Source: Candidatus Lutibacillus vidarii
GTDB taxonomy: Bacteria > Actinomycetota > Actinomycetes > Actinomycetales > Dermatophilaceae
Length of the DNA stretch: 64,000 bases
Assembly: GCA_016717165.1 (NCBI GenBank)
Contig: JADKGA010000004.1
Coordinates: 186,001 to 250,000 of the forward strand
Reading direction: 5' to 3'
Below, in pieces: positions 1 through 7,987 of this stretch (position 1 is its first letter; each line of letters starts with the position of its first letter). Under the pieces are notes generated by a model. It saw nothing but the letters and a program-made list of their open reading frames with translations. It searched no databases and had not been told where the DNA came from. The translations under genes were made by a program, and so were the position numbers.

Positions 1-1029
1 CGCACCGGCGGTGTCGAGCAGCCAGGCGGCGTGCAGGACGAGGAGACGGGCCGAGCTGATCGCGATCCTGGCGCGGGCCAGCCGTTCCCGGTTGCCGCCG
101 AGGTTGGCCAGCGGCTTGCCGAAGGCGACCCGGGTGGTGGCCCGACGGCAGGCCAGGTCGAGCGCCTCCTCGGCCAGGCCGATGAGGCGCATGCAGTGGT
201 GGACCCGGCCGGGCCCGAGCCGGCCCTGGGCGATCTCGAAGGCCCGCCCCGGCCCGGCGATGACCTGGTCGAGCGGGACCCGGACGTCGGTGAGGCTGAC
301 CTCTCCGTGCCCGAGCGGCTCGTCCCACTGGCCGAGGGCCGGCATACAGCGGACGATCTCGACACCCGGAGCGTCCAGCGGGACGAGGACCATCGAGTGC
401 TGGCAGTGCTTCGGGGCGGTCGAGTCGGTCAGCCCCATGAAGATGCCGACCGCGCAGTCCGGGTGCCCCACCCCCGTCGACCACCACTTCCGGCCGTCGA
501 GGACGACTTGGTCACCGTCGACCCGCGCGGTGGCCTCCATCGTCGTCGCATCAGAGGAGGCGACGCCCGGCTCGGTCATGAGGAAGGCACTGCGGATCCG
601 GGCGTCGAGGAGCGGGTCGAGCCAGCGGTCCCGCTGCTGCGCCGAGCCGTACTTGAGCAGGACCTCCATGTTCCCGGTGTCCGGGGCATTGCAGTTGAAG
701 ACCAGCGGGGCCAGCGGCGAGCGGCCCATCTCCTCGGCCACGGGCGCATAGTCGAGGTTGCTCAGCCCGGTGCCGCCATCAGTGCCGTACCTGGCGGCAT
801 ACGGGCCTTCGTGCCCGGCCGGGAGGAAGAGGTTCCACAGCCCCTGGGCCCGAGCCACGGCCTGGAGCTCGGCGATGACCGGGTGCGGTTGCCAGGGGTC
901 CTCACCTGCGGCTCGACGGCGGAGGAGGTCCGCGGTGACCACCTGCTCGGCGGGACGGATCCGGGTGTCGACGAACTCACGCACGCGAGCGGTGAGCTCG
1001 GCCGCCCGCGGACTCGGGGCGAAGTCCAT
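1..1029 (-). CDS. acyl-CoA dehydrogenase family protein, C-terminus cut by window edge
   Basis: Predicted FAD-dependent acyl-CoA dehydrogenase, which would oxidise an acyl-CoA thioester in fatty-acid or related catabolism in the cytoplasm. Reading from the ATG at 1029, the product starts MDFAPSPRAAEL and shows family stretches: a helical N-terminus, NAPDTGNMEVLLKYG, then FLMTEPGVASSDAT, the flavin/substrate loop typical of this family, and LLDTAGA near the window start. The frame is open to base 1, so about 343 residues are present and the C-terminal catalytic part lies outside. It is divergent from the membrane gene at 1129. The family is secure; substrate specificity cannot be read. Confidence 0.88.
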   Translation of the reverse strand, partial: MDFAPSPRAAELTARVREFVDTRIRPAEQVVTADLLRRRAAGEDPWQPHPVIAELQAVARAQGLWNLFLPAGHEGPYAARYGTDGGTGLSNLDYAPVAEEMGRSPLAPLVFNCNAPDTGNMEVLLKYGSAQQRDRWLDPLLDARIRSAFLMTEPGVASSDATTMEATARVDGDQVVLDGRKWWSTGVGHPDCAVGIFMGLTDSTAPKHCQHSMVLVPLDAPGVEIVRCMPALGQWDEPLGHGEVSLTDVRVPLDQVIAGPGRAFEIAQGRLGPGRVHHCMRLIGLAEEALDLACRRATTRVAFGKPLANLGGNRERLARARIAISSARLLVLHAAWLLDTAGA

Positions 1030-1128
1030 GATGGTGACTCTAGCCCGGCGCAGCGGTGCGGTCAGGCCCGGCCGCGCCTATCCTGACGGGGTGACCCGAC
1101 ACTGGTGTCGCGATAAGGAAAGGGACCC

Positions 1129-1662
1129 GTGGACGTCGAAGGGCTCCTGCTGGCCGTCGACCGCGTCGCGGGCGGACGCTGGGCGGCATACCGGGTCGAC
1201 GAGGTGGGGCGGACCGGCGAACCGGTGCTCCGCGGGTTCCGACAGGTCACCCTCCTGCTCGCGGTCATCCTCGGCTTCGCGGTGGGTGCAGTCGCCGGTG
1301 CTGCCCTGCTCCACGAGCAGGGCAACGACCTCGCGACCGTCGTCTGGGGCCGCCTCGTCGTCATCCTCGGGCTGACCGTCTCGCTGTTCTACTTCCTCTC
1401 CCGGGCCCGTCGCGGGTGGTGGTGGGCTTACTCCCGGCTACGGCTGTTCAGCCTCGTCTTCCCCGTCGTCGCCGTGACGACCTGCGCGATCCCGGGGCTG
1501 TACCCCGAGTGGATGGTCATCGAGCAGCTGGCGGTGGCGGCCGTTCTCCTGCTCGTCGCCGTCGTGCTCACCTCACCCGGCGTCGCCACGGTGTATGCGC
1601 GGCCGCAGCGCCGCCCCGGGGCGGCGGACCCTGCGGGCGCCGCGGCGCCGCCCCCGGCGTGA
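1129..1662 (+). CDS. small multi-pass membrane protein of unknown function
   Basis: A 177-residue protein starting at GTG 1129 behind AAGGAAAGGG. The first 40 residues are soluble and charged. About four hydrophobic segments follow, at roughly residues 42-62, 72-90, 105-123 and 130-150, and then a Pro/Ala/Arg-rich tail. I do not recognise a family. It lies between the divergent acyl-CoA dehydrogenase and the convergent PucR regulator, which ends 18 bp downstream. An integral inner-membrane location is inferred from hydrophobicity only. Confidence 0.6.
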   Translation: MDVEGLLLAVDRVAGGRWAAYRVDEVGRTGEPVLRGFRQVTLLLAVILGFAVGAVAGAALLHEQGNDLATVVWGRLVVILGLTVSLFYFLSRARRGWWWAYSRLRLFSLVFPVVAVTTCAIPGLYPEWMVIEQLAVAAVLLLVAVVLTSPGVATVYARPQRRPGAADPAGAAAPPPA

Positions 1663-1679
1663 GGTCCGACGCGCCGCGG

Positions 1680-2960
1680 TCAGTGCCGGCCGTGGTTGCC
1701 GACGAGCGCCCGCAGCTGGAGGGCAACGAGAATATCGGTGCTCCGGCCGAGAAGTCCGTCGGTGTGTGACGGCAGCCGGTCGAGCGCTCTGGTGACGCGG
1801 TAGCGCACGGTGTTGCGGTGGAGGGTGAGGCGCTCGGCCGTCCGGACATAGCTGCTGCCCGAGGTGAGGAAGACCCGCAGCGTCTCGCGGAGCTCCGCGA
1901 GGGCGGGGTCTGGGCCGTCGAGATCACCGAGGACGTCCCGGACCCACTGGTCGGCGGCGACCGGATCGCGCCGCAGCAGCGAGGCGATCGCGACCCCCTC
2001 CTGTCCGTACCAGACGATCCGGTCGGCAAGGCGGCCCTCCACGGCGAGCTTGCGCGCGGCCTGGGCCTGCTCGTGCGACCGGACGAAGCCGGCGAGGTTG
2101 GCGTCGGGCAGGCCGATGGCCAGCCGGGTCGAGTCCGCGCCGAGATGCTCCGCGGACGGCATACGGACTCTGGCACCCCGCCGGCGGTCGCCCAGCCCGA
2201 CCCACGCCCACAAGCTCTGCCGACCAGCCGGGAGGACCAAGGGCTCGCCCACCCCACCCAGCTCGGCGGCCGCAATCCGCGCGGTGCGCTCGAGCGCGTC
2301 CATCCCGACCTCGCTCTCCCCATCGGCCCACGCGACCACCGCGAGGTGGAGCTGGGCCAACCGGTAGCCGGTGACGCTGGCGAAGTTGGGCTCCCGGACG
2401 TCTTGGCCACGCAAGGCCGCGTGCACGGTGGAGAAGAGCAGGCTGCTGCGCAGGCTCAGCCCGCGACGCAGCTCGGCCGAATGGACCTCGAGCAGCCGCC
2501 GAACGACCCATGCGACGAACTTGGCCGCCGCCCGGTGGATCTGGTTGATGACCTCGAGCTGGATCTGCGGTTCGAGGTCGGTGCGTCGGAGCTCGGTGAA
2601 CAGCTCGGCGGTCACGTAGTCCTCGGCGAGGCTATAGGCGTAGACGAGGGTCTGTCCGGGAATCCCGCGCTGGGCGGCGAGGATCGAGTAGTCGACCGCG
2701 GGCTGAGGGGACGGGAGGTCGTCGAGGACGGCCCGGGTGCGCCAGGCATCGACGACCGCGGCGAGGTTGGCGTGGGCGCTGAGCATGATCGTCTGCTTCA
2801 GCTCGTCGTCGGCGAGCAGCTCCGGGGTGTGCCGGTCGAAGGTCTCGAGCACCCCCAGGGCGAGCTCGAGCTGCCGCGACTCCATCCGCCGCACGACCTT
2901 TTCGACGCCGGCGACCACCTCGGGCGGCACGTCCCTGCCGACGAGGGGTCCGAACGCCAT
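1680..2960 (-). CDS. PucR-family transcriptional regulator
   Basis: DNA-binding regulator of the PucR (CdaR-like) type. The last 70 residues carry the characteristic helix-turn-helix: SYVRTAERLTLHRNTVRYRV followed by RALDRLPSHT. The N-terminal 200 residues are a helical sensory region, and the middle (LAQLHLAVVAWADGE) resembles the GGDEF-like domain of this family. I chose ATG 2960 (MAFGPLVG) because GAGGAC precedes it; starts at 3005 or 3050 would add 15 or 30 residues. It faces away from the RelA/SpoT-like gene at 3269, with a 308-bp intergenic region between them. The ligand and target genes are unknown. Confidence 0.85.
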   Translation of the reverse strand: MAFGPLVGRDVPPEVVAGVEKVVRRMESRQLELALGVLETFDRHTPELLADDELKQTIMLSAHANLAAVVDAWRTRAVLDDLPSPQPAVDYSILAAQRGIPGQTLVYAYSLAEDYVTAELFTELRRTDLEPQIQLEVINQIHRAAAKFVAWVVRRLLEVHSAELRRGLSLRSSLLFSTVHAALRGQDVREPNFASVTGYRLAQLHLAVVAWADGESEVGMDALERTARIAAAELGGVGEPLVLPAGRQSLWAWVGLGDRRRGARVRMPSAEHLGADSTRLAIGLPDANLAGFVRSHEQAQAARKLAVEGRLADRIVWYGQEGVAIASLLRRDPVAADQWVRDVLGDLDGPDPALAELRETLRVFLTSGSSYVRTAERLTLHRNTVRYRVTRALDRLPSHTDGLLGRSTDILVALQLRALVGNHGRH

Positions 2961-3268
2961 GGATGACAGTGTCCTCAACCGTCCGCGGGTGGACAACAGG
3001 GCCATCACGCCGAGATGGCCCGCCGTGATGGCCCTGTCGCGGTCCCCCACACGCGCGATGCCGGCTAGAGCATCACGCCGTTACGCCCACCGTGGTGGAG
3101 GTTCCCCAACCCCACCATGACGGCGGCGAACGATCACCGTCCTTTCGGCCCGAGTCTAGTCTCCGGCGCCGGGGGGCCTCCCGGTGCGGGGGTGACGAAA
3201 TGTGCACTACCGCTTGTGCAGAACGCACAACCTCCCCCTGGCGTGGCGGGAAATGAGAGAGTGTCCGG
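2961..3268. promoter_or_regulatory. divergent promoter region with a TTGTGC-N5-GCACAA palindrome
   Basis: 308 bp between the pucR-type gene and the RelA/SpoT-like gene, with no convincing ORF. A hyphenated palindrome, TTGTGC-AGAAC-GCACAA, sits at 3214-3230, 38 bp before the GTG start at 3269, a reasonable place for an operator. The related half-site TGTGCA occurs just upstream at 3201-3206. The regulator is not identified, and PucR autoregulation is only a possibility. Confidence 0.35.
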
Positions 3269-4288
3269 GTGAGCGAGAGGCAGACCGACCGCGCCGTGGC
3301 GGCCTTCGCCGAGTCCCGCCCCCGCCTCGAGGCGGTCACCTCCACCTTCGTCGAGCTCATCACGGGGATGCTCGACGAGGCCGGCTTCAACTACCTCAGT
3401 GTGACCGGACGGACCAAGTCGGTCGGCTCCTTCGCGGCCAAGGCGCACCGGGAGCGGGACGGGCGCCTGGTGCATCCCGACCCGCTGAGCCAGATCACCG
3501 ACCAGGTCGGGGTCCGGGTCATCACCTATGTCCACAGCGATGTCGTCGCGATCGCCCAGCTCTTCACCGACTCCGACCAGATCGCCGTCCTCGAGGACCG
3601 CGACATGGGTCGGGACACCGCGCGACAGGGGCGGTTCGGGTACGCGAGCCGGCACCTGCTGCTCTCGCTCTCCGGGGCCGGCGCGGCTGCGTCATACGAC
3701 CCGATGCGGTGCGTGTCGGTGCAGCTGCGGACGGTCCTGCAGCACGCGTGGGCCGAGTTCGAGCACGAGATCCGGTACAAGGGGACGGTCCCCCCGGAGC
3801 ACGCGCCCGACCTCGACCGTCGGTTCACCCTCGCGGCGGGCCTGCTGGAGCTGGCCGACCGGGAGTTCTCGGTCATCCGCGACACCGTGTCGGAGAGCAT
3901 GGGCGGGCGCGCGGTCAGCGGGGACGATGACGACCCGCGGATCAGCGCCCAGGAGCTCGCGACCTTCCTCGCCGGGCGGTATGCCAGCGCCGGGTGGTCC
4001 CGGACTGAGCACTATGCGTGGATCGGCGGGCTGCTGCTCGAGCTCGGCATCACTTCGCTGGACGAGCTGAGCGAGGTGCTCCGGCCGGTCGACTCGGCAT
4101 GGGTCACCGCGCAGATGGGGTACCGGTATGCCGCGGGGGCCGTCCGCCGGCTCGACGACGACCTGCTCGAGCGCTTCGGGGAGCGGTACGTCCAGCTGCA
4201 CGGGAACGCCGACCGCCGCGACGCGCTGACGACCCGCCTCACCCGCCTGTGGACAACCCGCAAAGACACACCTTTAGAACCGTTCTAA
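3269..4288 (+). CDS. RelA/SpoT-domain (p)ppGpp synthetase-like protein
   Basis: 339-residue protein with a RelA/SpoT nucleotidyltransferase domain, the fold that makes the alarmone (p)ppGpp. The core runs from about residue 25 to 170: TGRTKSVGSFAAK (basic substrate-binding region), QITDQVGVRVITYV (matching the DxxGxR strand of the family), GRFGYASRHLLL (cf. GYxSxH), then VQLRTVLQHAWAEFEHEIRYK, the conserved QIRT/WAxxEH helix. No hydrolase or TGS/ACT domain is present, so it resembles a small alarmone synthetase with an extra C-terminal helical domain. GTG start at 3269 with GAGAGA upstream. Its last codons and stop lie inside the palindrome at 4248-4314. Confidence 0.85.
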   Translation: MSERQTDRAVAAFAESRPRLEAVTSTFVELITGMLDEAGFNYLSVTGRTKSVGSFAAKAHRERDGRLVHPDPLSQITDQVGVRVITYVHSDVVAIAQLFTDSDQIAVLEDRDMGRDTARQGRFGYASRHLLLSLSGAGAAASYDPMRCVSVQLRTVLQHAWAEFEHEIRYKGTVPPEHAPDLDRRFTLAAGLLELADREFSVIRDTVSESMGGRAVSGDDDDPRISAQELATFLAGRYASAGWSRTEHYAWIGGLLLELGITSLDELSEVLRPVDSAWVTAQMGYRYAAGAVRRLDDDLLERFGERYVQLHGNADRRDALTTRLTRLWTTRKDTPLEPF

Positions 4289-4314
4289 AGGTGTGTCTTT
4301 GCAAGTTATCCACA
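4248..4314. repeat. 67-bp palindrome with TTATCCACA outer arm, copy 1
   Basis: Nearly perfect inverted repeat. The outer arm is TGTGGACAAC (4248-4257) against GTTATCCACA (4305-4314), with one mismatch. The inner 20-bp arms are CAAAGACACACCTTTAGAAC (4261-4280) and its exact complement (4282-4301) around a single C. TTATCCACA is the bacterial DnaA-box consensus. The 20-bp stem could also end transcription of the upstream synthetase gene, whose stop codon lies within it, though there is no U-tract. A second copy is at 5887-5976. Confidence 0.85.
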
Positions 4315-4507
4315 GGGAGCGGCGTGCAGGGAACCTTCAGGGTCCGGGGCTACCGTCCTGCCCCGCCGCTCCAGGTGCGACCCTGGACCACGTCGACGCG
4401 GCGCTCGGAGCCTGAGGCGGCATACCGCCGAGAGCCCACCGAGCCACCACGGGACCGCCGCCGACCACGCACCGACATACCCACGTCCAACCGATGAGGG
4501 TGACCTG

Positions 4508-4684
4508 ATGAGCAAACCCGACCGCGCCGACCGGCTGACCACCGCGGTCTCCTGGCCGGCCGACCCCGAGGACCACGACTACCCCGCCGCCGCGTACCTG
4601 TCGCTGCTCGCCCCAGCAGCTCAGGTCGACGCCCTCGTCGCCGCGTTCCCGACGGCGCAGACAACCACGCAGAAGCCGTCATGA
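4508..4684 (+). CDS. 58-residue protein translationally coupled to the antiporter
   Basis: Small ORF from ATG 4508 behind GAGGGTGACC, ending in the ATGA overlap with the antiporter start at 4681. The product starts MSKPDRADRLTTAV, is acidic in the middle (DPEDHDYPAAAYLSLL) and has an amphipathic helix (AAQVDALVAAF). I do not recognise a family. The four-base overlap implies coupled translation, so a small regulatory or accessory partner of the transporter is plausible but unproven. Confidence 0.5.
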   Translation: MSKPDRADRLTTAVSWPADPEDHDYPAAAYLSLLAPAAQVDALVAAFPTAQTTTQKPS

Positions 4685-5874
4685 GCTTCGCCCAGCTGGC
4701 GCTGATCTGCGGCGTCGCCGTCCTCGGCCCGATCCTCGCGCTGCAGAAATGGGCGCATCTGCCGGTCGTCGTTGGCGAGCTCGCCGTCGGTCTGGTCCTC
4801 GGCGCGACGGGTCTTCAGGTGCTCCATGCCAGCGACCCCACGTTCACCTTCCTCGGCGAGGTCGGCTTCGCTTTGGTGATGTTCGTGGCGGGCGCCCACG
4901 TCCCGCTCCGCTCCGAGGGCCTGCGCGCCGGCCTGCGCAGCGGGCTGCTCCGCGCCGCCGCCGTCGGGGTGCTCGCCGTGCCCGCCGGGCTGGCTCTGGC
5001 TGCACTCTTCGGCACCGGCCACGGCATGCTGTATGCCGTCCTCCTCGCCTCGTCGTCGGCCTCGATCGTCATGCCGAGCCTTGCAGGGCTACCCCTGACC
5101 GGGCCGACGATCGTCTCGATGCTCGCCCAGATCGCTGTCGCCGACGCGATGTGCATCGTCCTGCTGCCGCTGGCGGTCGACCCGGCCAAGGCACCCGCGC
5201 GGGCGCTCGGCGCGCTGCTCGTCCTTCTTGCCTCCTTAGCGGTCCACCTCTTCCTCAGCTGGGCCGAGCGGACCGGTCGGCGTCGGGCCGTCCACGAGGT
5301 CTCCGAGGAGCGCGGGCTCGCCCTGGAGCTGCGCCTCTCGCTCACCCTGCTCTTCGCACTGGCCGCGATCGCTCAGCTCGTCGGGGTGTCGGTCATGCTC
5401 GCCGGCTTCGGGATGGGGCTCGCGCTCGCCGGGGTCGGGGAGCCGCGGCGGCTGGCCAAGCAGCTCTTCGCCCTCACCGAGGGCTTCTTCGCTCCGCTCT
5501 TCTTTGTCTGGCTCGGCGCCTCTCTCGACCTGCGCACCGTCGCGGCCCACCCGTCCTTGGCGCTGCTCGGCGTCTGTCTCGGCGCGGCTGCGGCGGCGGT
5601 CCACGGACTGATGGCGCTGACCCGTCAGCCGCTGAGCGTGGCCATCGCCACCTGCGCGCAGCTCGGCGTTCCGGTGGCGGCGGCCACCCTCGGGCGGGCC
5701 CAAGGGATCCTCGCGCCGGGGGAGGATGCGGCCCTGCTCGTCGGAGCCGTGGTGACGATCGCCATCACCGCCGCGATGAGCGCCGGGGTGGCCCGAGCGG
5801 CCGGCCCCGCCACCACGGGGCCCGCCATACCGGAACCGCCGACGACACCCACGACCCCGGCCGCGCCAGCCTGA
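4681..5874 (+). CDS. monovalent cation/proton antiporter (CPA2, KefB/NapA-like)
   Basis: 397-residue integral membrane protein predicted to exchange Na+ or K+ for protons. It has about 12 hydrophobic segments and ends in a Pro/Thr-rich cytoplasmic tail. Family signals: LPVVVGELAVGLVLGATGL in the first repeat, FTFLGEVGFALVMFVAGAHV in place of the usual 'GLxxLLFxxGL' segment, ASSSASIVMPSL with IAVADAMCIVLLPL as the discontinuous-helix region containing an Asp, and FFAPLFFVWLGASLDL near the C-terminus, which is very typical of CPA2. It lacks the TrkA-N/RCK domain of KefB. It starts in overlap with the 58-residue ORF, and the pair lies between two copies of the TTATCCACA palindrome. Confidence 0.88.
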   Translation: MSFAQLALICGVAVLGPILALQKWAHLPVVVGELAVGLVLGATGLQVLHASDPTFTFLGEVGFALVMFVAGAHVPLRSEGLRAGLRSGLLRAAAVGVLAVPAGLALAALFGTGHGMLYAVLLASSSASIVMPSLAGLPLTGPTIVSMLAQIAVADAMCIVLLPLAVDPAKAPARALGALLVLLASLAVHLFLSWAERTGRRRAVHEVSEERGLALELRLSLTLLFALAAIAQLVGVSVMLAGFGMGLALAGVGEPRRLAKQLFALTEGFFAPLFFVWLGASLDLRTVAAHPSLALLGVCLGAAAAAVHGLMALTRQPLSVAIATCAQLGVPVAAATLGRAQGILAPGEDAALLVGAVVTIAITAAMSAGVARAAGPATTGPAIPEPPTTPTTPAAPA

Positions 5875-5886
5875 CTCCCACCCCCA

Positions 5887-5976
5887 TGTGGACAACCACC
5901 CCCCTGTGAACATTCACCCCCTCAAAGACACACCTTTAGAACTGTTCTAAAGGTGTGTCTTTGCAGGTTATCCACA
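5887..5976. repeat. TTATCCACA palindrome, copy 2
   Basis: Second copy of the element at 4248. The inner stem CAAAGACACACCTTTAGAAC (5923-5942) and its exact complement (5944-5963) surround a single T instead of C. GTTATCCACA (5967-5976) follows, and TGTGGACAAC lies upstream at 5887-5896 but is separated by 26 bp of unrelated sequence. Outside the element the two loci share no similarity. This copy sits between two convergent genes, so it could act as a bidirectional terminator. Confidence 0.85.
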
Positions 5977-5986
5977 GGGGGGTGGG

Positions 5987-7096
5987 TCAGGGCCAGGGGA
6001 GGCGGGCGCGGCGGGAGGCCAGCTCGACCCGGGCTCGGGCCCCCATGTGGTTGATCCATGGGGTGCTCCGCTCGACCAGCCGGGTCGCCAGCGCCCGCGA
6101 GAACATCACCGACGGGTTGGTCACCACCTGGGTACCCCGGCCGATCGACACCTGCGGGGAGTCGAGCGCCGCAGCAATCTGGGCGTACGCCGCTCGAGCC
6201 TCCGGGGTGAAGGTCGCCGCCACGAAGACGTGGATCGCGTCGTCGTACTCGTAGAGGTTGACCACGCCACCGACCTCCCTGATCCGCTCGGCGATGAGCA
6301 GGCTGTCCGGCCAGAGAATGTCGGCGGTGCCCTGGAAGATGTCGATCGGCGGCAGCCCGGCCAGGTCACCGAAGAGCGGGCTGATGTCAGGGTCCCGCGG
6401 GTCGTCGGCGCCGGCCCACCACCGGCCGGCGAGCGACCCGCCGGGCACCGCGAGCACCGGGTCCCGCGGCTCGATCGCGGCGATCTGCGGGTTGACGGGA
6501 AGGACGTTGACCCACGGAGCGAAGAGCACGACCCGCGCCGGCAGGGGCAGGCCGGCGTCCCGGGCCCGCATCGCCTGGACCAGCGACATCCCACCGCCGG
6601 CCGAGTCGCCCATGAGGACCAGCCGCGCCGGGTCGACCCGCCCGACGAGGTCGCGGTAGAAGGCCGCGACGTGGTCGTTGCCGACGCGGTGGTCGTGCTC
6701 AGGCGCCAAGGGATAGAGCGGCACGGTCACGGTCGCGCCAATATGCCGGACCAGCTGGAGGATGATCTCCCAGTGCACCGGAAGGAGCTCGTCGACATAC
6801 CCTCCGCCGTGGAGGTAGAGGACCTGCCACGGTGACCCGGCGTCGCGTGGGGTGACCGTGAAGACGTCCCGGCCCTGGAAGGTCGAGCGCGACACCGTCG
6901 CGGCCACCTTGAGCGCGGCGGGCACCGGCGCGGGGCGTGGGTACTCCCGCCCGAGGTATGCCGACCGGAAGGCCTCCTCGTCGGCCATCAGCTTCGGCTC
7001 GGTCGCGAGGACCCTGGTGACCAGCCGCATGGTCAGGCTCGGCCATGTCGTGCGCACCGGTCGCGCTGCACGCACCAGTCGCGCTGCACGCACCAT
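5987..7096 (-). CDS. alpha/beta-hydrolase fold esterase/lipase (HSL-like)
   Basis: Predicted carboxylesterase of the hormone-sensitive-lipase group. From ATG 7096 (behind GGGGAG) the product has 369 residues: the oxyanion loop HGGGY at 96-100, the nucleophile elbow GDSAGG with Ser165, a likely acid in FQGTADILWPD, and the catalytic His in YDDAIHVF. Upstream in-frame sequence would lengthen it to 512 residues but looks non-native. The N-terminus carries a short duplication (VRAAR-LVRAAR-PVR) from a tandem repeat near 7055-7095. Convergent with the antiporter, divergent from the ZIP transporter. The substrate is unknown. Confidence 0.85.
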   Translation of the reverse strand: MVRAARLVRAARPVRTTWPSLTMRLVTRVLATEPKLMADEEAFRSAYLGREYPRPAPVPAALKVAATVSRSTFQGRDVFTVTPRDAGSPWQVLYLHGGGYVDELLPVHWEIILQLVRHIGATVTVPLYPLAPEHDHRVGNDHVAAFYRDLVGRVDPARLVLMGDSAGGGMSLVQAMRARDAGLPLPARVVLFAPWVNVLPVNPQIAAIEPRDPVLAVPGGSLAGRWWAGADDPRDPDISPLFGDLAGLPPIDIFQGTADILWPDSLLIAERIREVGGVVNLYEYDDAIHVFVAATFTPEARAAYAQIAAALDSPQVSIGRGTQVVTNPSVMFSRALATRLVERSTPWINHMGARARVELASRRARLPWP

Positions 7097-7231
7097 GGGC
7101 TCCCCAGATCGTCTCGTTGTCGCCACCCACACACCGGCCACGTCGTATGCCGAGGATACGGTCCGCAGCGCCGGTCTTGGCATGATGTCGGCAGACTCAC
7201 CCCGCCCGCCGCCAACCGCCAGGAGGTCACC

Positions 7232-7963
7232 GTGCTGGTCGCCGGATGGTGGGGCTTCGTCGCCGGAGCTGCACTCCTGGTCGGTGCCCTCCTCGGGCTC
7301 TACGCGCGGGCCTCGACCCGGACCATCGGGTTGGTCATGGGCTTCGGCGCCGGGGTGCTCATGAGCGCCGTCGCCTTCGAGCTGACCCTCGAGGGCTTCG
7401 AGGGAGCCGGACACGCCGCAACCGTGTCCGGCCTGGTCGCCGGCGCCCTGGTCTTCTTCGCCGGCGACTGGGTCATCGACTCCCGCGGCGGACATCGCCG
7501 CAAGAGCCCCACCCAGCAGACCCACGCCAGCGCCGGCGGCGCGATGGCGCTGGTCCTCGGTGCGCTGTTGGACGGCATACCGGAGTCGGCGGCGATCGGC
7601 TCCTCACTGGTCGGCGGCACGACGGTGAGCACGGCGATGGTCGCGGCGGTCTTCCTCTCCAATATCCCCGAGTCGATGTCGGCCTCGACCGGGCTGCGCG
7701 CCGCCGGCCGAAGCACGAGCTATATCGTCTCGCTCTGGGCCACGGTGTGTGTCGTCTCGGCAATGTCAGCAATGGCCGGATATGCCGTCCTGGGGTCGGC
7801 GTCAGCGTCGGCGGTCGCCTTCGTCCAGTGCTTCGCCGCGGGCGCGATCATCACGATGCTCGGCGACACGATGGTCCCGGAGGCGGTCGAGCATGCCGGC
7901 CGGCTGGTCGGGCTCATGATCGTCGCCGGCTTCACCCTGGCCTTCGTCCTCAGCCACGCCTGA
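7232..7963 (+). CDS. ZIP-family divalent metal transporter
   Basis: 243-residue membrane protein with about eight hydrophobic segments. The ZIP metal-path motifs are visible: LGALLDGIPESAAIG in the fourth segment and FLSNIPESMSAS in the fifth, where the family has HNxPEG. The Asn-Pro-Glu core is kept but the usual His before NIPE is Ser. A His/Arg-rich loop (GGHRRKSPTQQTH, residues 88-100) sits between the third and fourth segments, as in other ZIP proteins. GTG start at 7232 behind AGGAGG. Expected to move zinc, iron or manganese into the cytoplasm; which metal cannot be read. Confidence 0.85.
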   Translation: MLVAGWWGFVAGAALLVGALLGLYARASTRTIGLVMGFGAGVLMSAVAFELTLEGFEGAGHAATVSGLVAGALVFFAGDWVIDSRGGHRRKSPTQQTHASAGGAMALVLGALLDGIPESAAIGSSLVGGTTVSTAMVAAVFLSNIPESMSASTGLRAAGRSTSYIVSLWATVCVVSAMSAMAGYAVLGSASASAVAFVQCFAAGAIITMLGDTMVPEAVEHAGRLVGLMIVAGFTLAFVLSHA

Positions 7964-7987
7964 CCTCGCGGCAGCGGCGCGCCGACC

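Noticed and set aside
1568..2410. Minus-strand frame of 280 codons overlapping the PucR gene
   Set aside because: Different frame of the same strand with Ser/Arg/Pro-rich product; the PucR frame has the family helix-turn-helix.
4265..4297. GAAC-N-GTTC centre of the long palindrome as a LexA/SOS box
   Set aside because: The actinobacterial SOS box has GAAC-N4-GTTC spacing; here the spacing is one base, and the site is at gene ends, not at promoters.
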